From positions 1-61,588 of the forward strand of contig JAPPCX010000062.1 in NCBI GenBank assembly GCA_028875655.1: DNA of 61,588 nucleotides. The letters run 5' to 3'. Under the pieces are notes generated by a model. That model did no database searches. It had not been told where the DNA came from and saw nothing but the letters and a program-made list of their open reading frames with translations. A program made the translations under genes and the position numbers. Shown in pieces: positions 59,256 to 61,588 of the stretch. Every line of letters starts with the position of its first letter. Positions within the stretch are counted from its first letter, which is position 1. The DNA comes from Chloroflexota bacterium. GTDB taxonomy: Bacteria; Chloroflexota; Dehalococcoidia; Lucifugimonadales; UBA3495.

Positions 59256-60359
59256 ATGAAAGCATCTTACCTGGGCGCGATGGGCTACGCTCACCGCCGC
59301 GACTTCCCGCGGGCCTGGCCCACGCCGCCCAGCTACAACGACCCCGCAACCTCGGTGCAGAGCTACCAGGACGGCATTGAGGAATGCGAGTTCGCCGAGG
59401 AGATGGGCTTCGAGTGGGTCAGCTTCTCCGAGCACCACTACTCCGGACGCATCGCCACCGGCACGCCGGCGGTGATGGCGGCGGCGGTAGCCGAGCGATG
59501 CAAGACGGTCAAAATTGCCATGCTCGGCCCCCTGATGCCGTTGAACAACCCCGTGCGCGCCGCCGAGGAGCTGACCCTGCTGGACAACCTCACGAACGGC
59601 CGCCTCGTAATGGGGTTCCTGCGTGGCACCCCCAACGAGGACCAGGTGTACGGCGTCAATCCCGCCGAGGGCCGGGGCCGGATGCTGGAGGGCATGGACC
59701 TCATCCTCAAGGCCATGACTGAACCCGAACCCTTCTCGTGGGAGGGCCAATACTACCAGTACCGCACGGTTGCGGTGTGGCCTCGCCCCGTCCAGCAGCC
59801 CTTCCCGGCCGCCCTGGTGGCCACCCGCACCGACGAGGCCGTCCGCTACGCCGCCGAACATAACCTTGGCCTCGGCGTGTCCTTCATCCCCGTTGAAGAC
59901 ACGGGCCGCATCGCCGACAAGTACCGCGCCTGGTGCGATGAAAACGGCTGGCAGCCGCAGCCCGACCAGATGGTGTATCGCGGCAGCATCTACCTGGCCG
60001 AAACCGACGCCCTGGCCCAGGAGTGGTTTGACCGCCAGACCGACCAGGGCCGCGCGCCCGGCATGGCCCTGCGTTCCTCAGTGTCCCAGGTGATCCAGGC
60101 CACCCGCGACGGCCAGGATGTGGACTACCGCAACGTCTTCGCCGGCAGCGCCAGCGGCGACATCGTGGGCGGCGCGCCCGGCCTCACCTTCGTCGGCGGC
60201 CCCGACAAGGTGTTCAACGAGATCAAGGCGTACCACGACCGCTGCGGCATGGGCGTCATCGACCTGTTCTTCCAGCAGCCCAGCCTCACCCACGCCGACG
60301 TGATGCAGGAAATCGACCTGTTCGGGCGCGAGGTGCTGCCCCGCCTCAAGGAGCTCTGA
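59256..60359 (+). CDS. LLM class flavin-dependent oxidoreductase
   Basis: A 367-residue luciferase-like monooxygenase: CEFAEEMGFEWVSFSEHHYSGR, PLNNPVRAAEELTLLDNLTNGRLVMGFLRG and AEHNLGLGVSFIP. Its length and the EHHY motif are those of the FMN-dependent two-component monooxygenases (LuxA-like) rather than the short F420 type. It uses reduced flavin to oxidise an aldehyde, sulfonate, terpene or ring compound. Operon with the cupin before and hydrolase after it (three-base gap). Confidence 0.92.
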   Translation: MKASYLGAMGYAHRRDFPRAWPTPPSYNDPATSVQSYQDGIEECEFAEEMGFEWVSFSEHHYSGRIATGTPAVMAAAVAERCKTVKIAMLGPLMPLNNPVRAAEELTLLDNLTNGRLVMGFLRGTPNEDQVYGVNPAEGRGRMLEGMDLILKAMTEPEPFSWEGQYYQYRTVAVWPRPVQQPFPAALVATRTDEAVRYAAEHNLGLGVSFIPVEDTGRIADKYRAWCDENGWQPQPDQMVYRGSIYLAETDALAQEWFDRQTDQGRAPGMALRSSVSQVIQATRDGQDVDYRNVFAGSASGDIVGGAPGLTFVGGPDKVFNEIKAYHDRCGMGVIDLFFQQPSLTHADVMQEIDLFGREVLPRLKEL

Positions 60360-60362
60360 TCC

Positions 60363-60887
60363 GTGGCGACGGCAGAATCCACCGGCACGGTGGTAATAAT
60401 CGACGACTCCGGCGGTGGTTCCCAGCCGCTGCATGATGGGCTGTCCGCTCACTGGCGGGTAGCAGAGTCAACCGACGCAGCCGGCTCGGAACGGTACGGG
60501 CTGGTGGGCATATCCGACGGGGCCAACGCCGCGTTGCAGCACACCCTGGCGAATCCCGAAACCGTCGATGTACTGGTGCTCGTGTCGCCCACGGCCATCC
60601 GTCCTTGCGGCGATGCCAACGGCGCCGACGCCGAGATGGAGGCCCGCCTACCCAACGTGCAATGTCCCACGCTGGTGGTGTTCGGCCTGGAGGACCGTTC
60701 GGTGCGGCCCGAGGCGGCCAGCACCTACCGCGAACGTATCCCCAACTGCAACGTCGCCTTCGTGTACGCCGCCGGCCACGACATCGCCGCCGACCGGCCC
60801 CAGGCCCTCGTCAACCTCGTATCCGACTACCTGGAGCGCCGCGAAACCTTCATAGTGCAGAACCGCAGCGGCGTCATCAACCCTTAA
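60363..60887 (+). CDS. Compact alpha/beta-hydrolase
   Basis: A 174-residue protein from GTG 60363. The nucleophile elbow GISDGAN (Ser), acid in GLEDRSVRPE and base in YAAGHDIA give a complete catalytic triad. About 80 residues are missing from the N-terminal half compared with usual 250-300-residue members, including the oxyanion-hole HGxx segment; no lid domain is present. So it is either a shortened functional esterase or a decayed gene. Its end overlaps the convergent DinB gene by 11 bases. Confidence 0.75.
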   Translation: MATAESTGTVVIIDDSGGGSQPLHDGLSAHWRVAESTDAAGSERYGLVGISDGANAALQHTLANPETVDVLVLVSPTAIRPCGDANGADAEMEARLPNVQCPTLVVFGLEDRSVRPEAASTYRERIPNCNVAFVYAAGHDIAADRPQALVNLVSDYLERRETFIVQNRSGVINP

Positions 60888-61401
60888 TCTGACGCTGCCC
60901 TTCCTGCAACTCGTCAATCTGCTCCCGCGTGCGCCCATAGATCTGCGGCACGTCCCAGCCGTTGAGGCCGGAGTAGGTGTCGATCTGCGAGCGGTGATGC
61001 ACCTCGTGCTCAATCAGCATCATCAGGATGCGCCACCCGCTCAGCGTGCCGTCGGTGTCGATCATCTTGATGCGCCGGTTCAGCCACTCCGCCGGCGTGC
61101 CGTCCAGCCGCCGGTGAAACTCCGCGTGGGATTCGTTCAGCGCCGGTATCCACTCCGACTGCCGATCGGTGCTGGGAACCTCCCAGTCGTACAGCCAGCC
61201 CTCGTTGCGATAGGCCCGCGAGAAGTACATCCGCGACTCGCAGATGTGATGCACGATCTGGTTGATGCTCCACGACTTTTCGCCCTCACCCACCGGCGGC
61301 GTCCAGCCCTGCGCCTCGGTTGGCAGCGCCTGGATGTCCCGCAGCGTGCGGCGGTGTATGGAATCGAAGAAGCGCAGGAACTCCTGCGGATCAGTCAGCA
61401 T
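60877..61401 (-). CDS. DinB family protein
   Basis: A 174-residue DinB/YfiT bundle with metal-ligand histidines in SINQIVHHICESRMYF and LIEHEVHHRSQIDTY, the classical arrangement. WSI...H and EHEVHHRSQ match the DinB_2 subgroup. It is the third DinB-type protein in the window (others at 20750 and within 43398). Likely a thiol-linked transferase or hydrolase; reaction unknown. Confidence 0.88.
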   Translation of the reverse strand: MLTDPQEFLRFFDSIHRRTLRDIQALPTEAQGWTPPVGEGEKSWSINQIVHHICESRMYFSRAYRNEGWLYDWEVPSTDRQSEWIPALNESHAEFHRRLDGTPAEWLNRRIKMIDTDGTLSGWRILMMLIEHEVHHRSQIDTYSGLNGWDVPQIYGRTREQIDELQEGQRQIKG

Positions 61402-61495
61402 GGTGTTTGAATCTCCCTATCAAGCGCCGGGCCAGACCGTTGCGATTGGCGTAGTGTAGAATCGGGAACCGAATATCGCAAGCGAGGAAGACGCG

Positions 61496-61588
61496 ATGAA
61501 GTACGACGTGATCATGGAATGGAGTTGCCAAGAGAGCCTGTCCCAGAAAACCCGTGTACGACCCGCAAGGAGTGGTGAATGCCTATGG
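61496..61588 (+). CDS. Possible gene start at the right edge (partial)
   Basis: ATG 61496 follows GAGGA (61484-61488) and stays open to the window edge (31 codons: MKYDVIMEWSCQESLSQ...). A second candidate start is ATG 61579 in another frame, preceded by AAGGAG (61567-61572). Too little sequence is present to choose or to name a product. Confidence 0.3.
   Translation, partial: MKYDVIMEWSCQESLSQKTRVRPARSGECLW

Overview
The window is a GC-rich (roughly 60-65 % by eye), gene-dense bacterial chromosome segment. The gene content points to Chloroflexota, most likely a SAR202/Dehalococcoidia-like lineage. The clues are a solute-binding lipoprotein whose linker is made of repeated VEVTR units (common in Chloroflexota binding proteins), several luciferase-like (LLM) flavin/F420 oxidoreductases, a PPOX-type flavin protein, and paralogous SDR, enoyl-CoA hydratase, beta-hydroxyacid dehydrogenase, DinB and LigB-type dioxygenase genes. 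This taxonomy is inference from gene content. There is no rRNA or CRISPR array; one tRNA-Pro(GGG) is present.

Layout. 1-8 kb: the N-terminal part of a large nuclease-methyltransferase running off the left edge, LLM and SDR oxidoreductases, tRNA-Pro, a shortened DnaJ, a beta-lactamase-fold hydrolase, a tandem universal stress protein and a coiled-coil zinc-ribbon protein. 8-16 kb: orphan binding protein, SbcD-like nuclease, Uma2 nuclease, P1 peptidase, DUF2520 reductase, a HEPN-type pair, a small gene broken by an amber codon, and an Mrr nuclease. 16-33 kb: panB and a catabolic block (SDR, acyl-CoA dehydrogenase, enoyl-CoA hydratase, Fe-alcohol dehydrogenase, S9 peptidase, LLM, PPOX, DAO-type oxidase), interrupted by a DUF6883/DUF4926 cassette; then two small HEPN-like proteins and the two-subunit glycine decarboxylase gcvPA/gcvPB. 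33-46 kb: VapC-type toxin pair, mgtE, uvrC, xerD, and a minus-strand run of VLRF1-type peptidyl-tRNA hydrolase, DinJ/YafQ toxin-antitoxin and mutS2; then a DinB/tetrapyrrole-methylase-like fusion and a 2-hydroxy-3-oxopropionate reductase-like gene. 46.0-49.7 kb: an intact IS1595-family transposon with 26-bp terminal inverted repeats and perfect 8-bp target duplications, carrying a zinc-ribbon protein, an HNH nuclease, a DNA methyltransferase-HNH fusion and a second small zinc protein. 49.7-61.6 kb: enoyl-CoA hydratase, cyclophilin lipoprotein, RraA-like protein, a translationally coupled ATPase + putative nuclease pair that looks like a defence module, tandem LigB-like dioxygenases, epoxide hydrolase, a cupin-LLM-hydrolase operon and a DinB protein.

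The main novel candidates are the methyltransferase/HNH-carrying transposon, the VLRF1-TA-mutS2 run (both ends of which belong to families that act on stalled ribosomes), the ATPase/nuclease pair, the DUF4926-enoyl-CoA hydratase fusion, and a dispersed palindromic intergenic repeat whose inner stem shows a compensatory base-pair change between copies.
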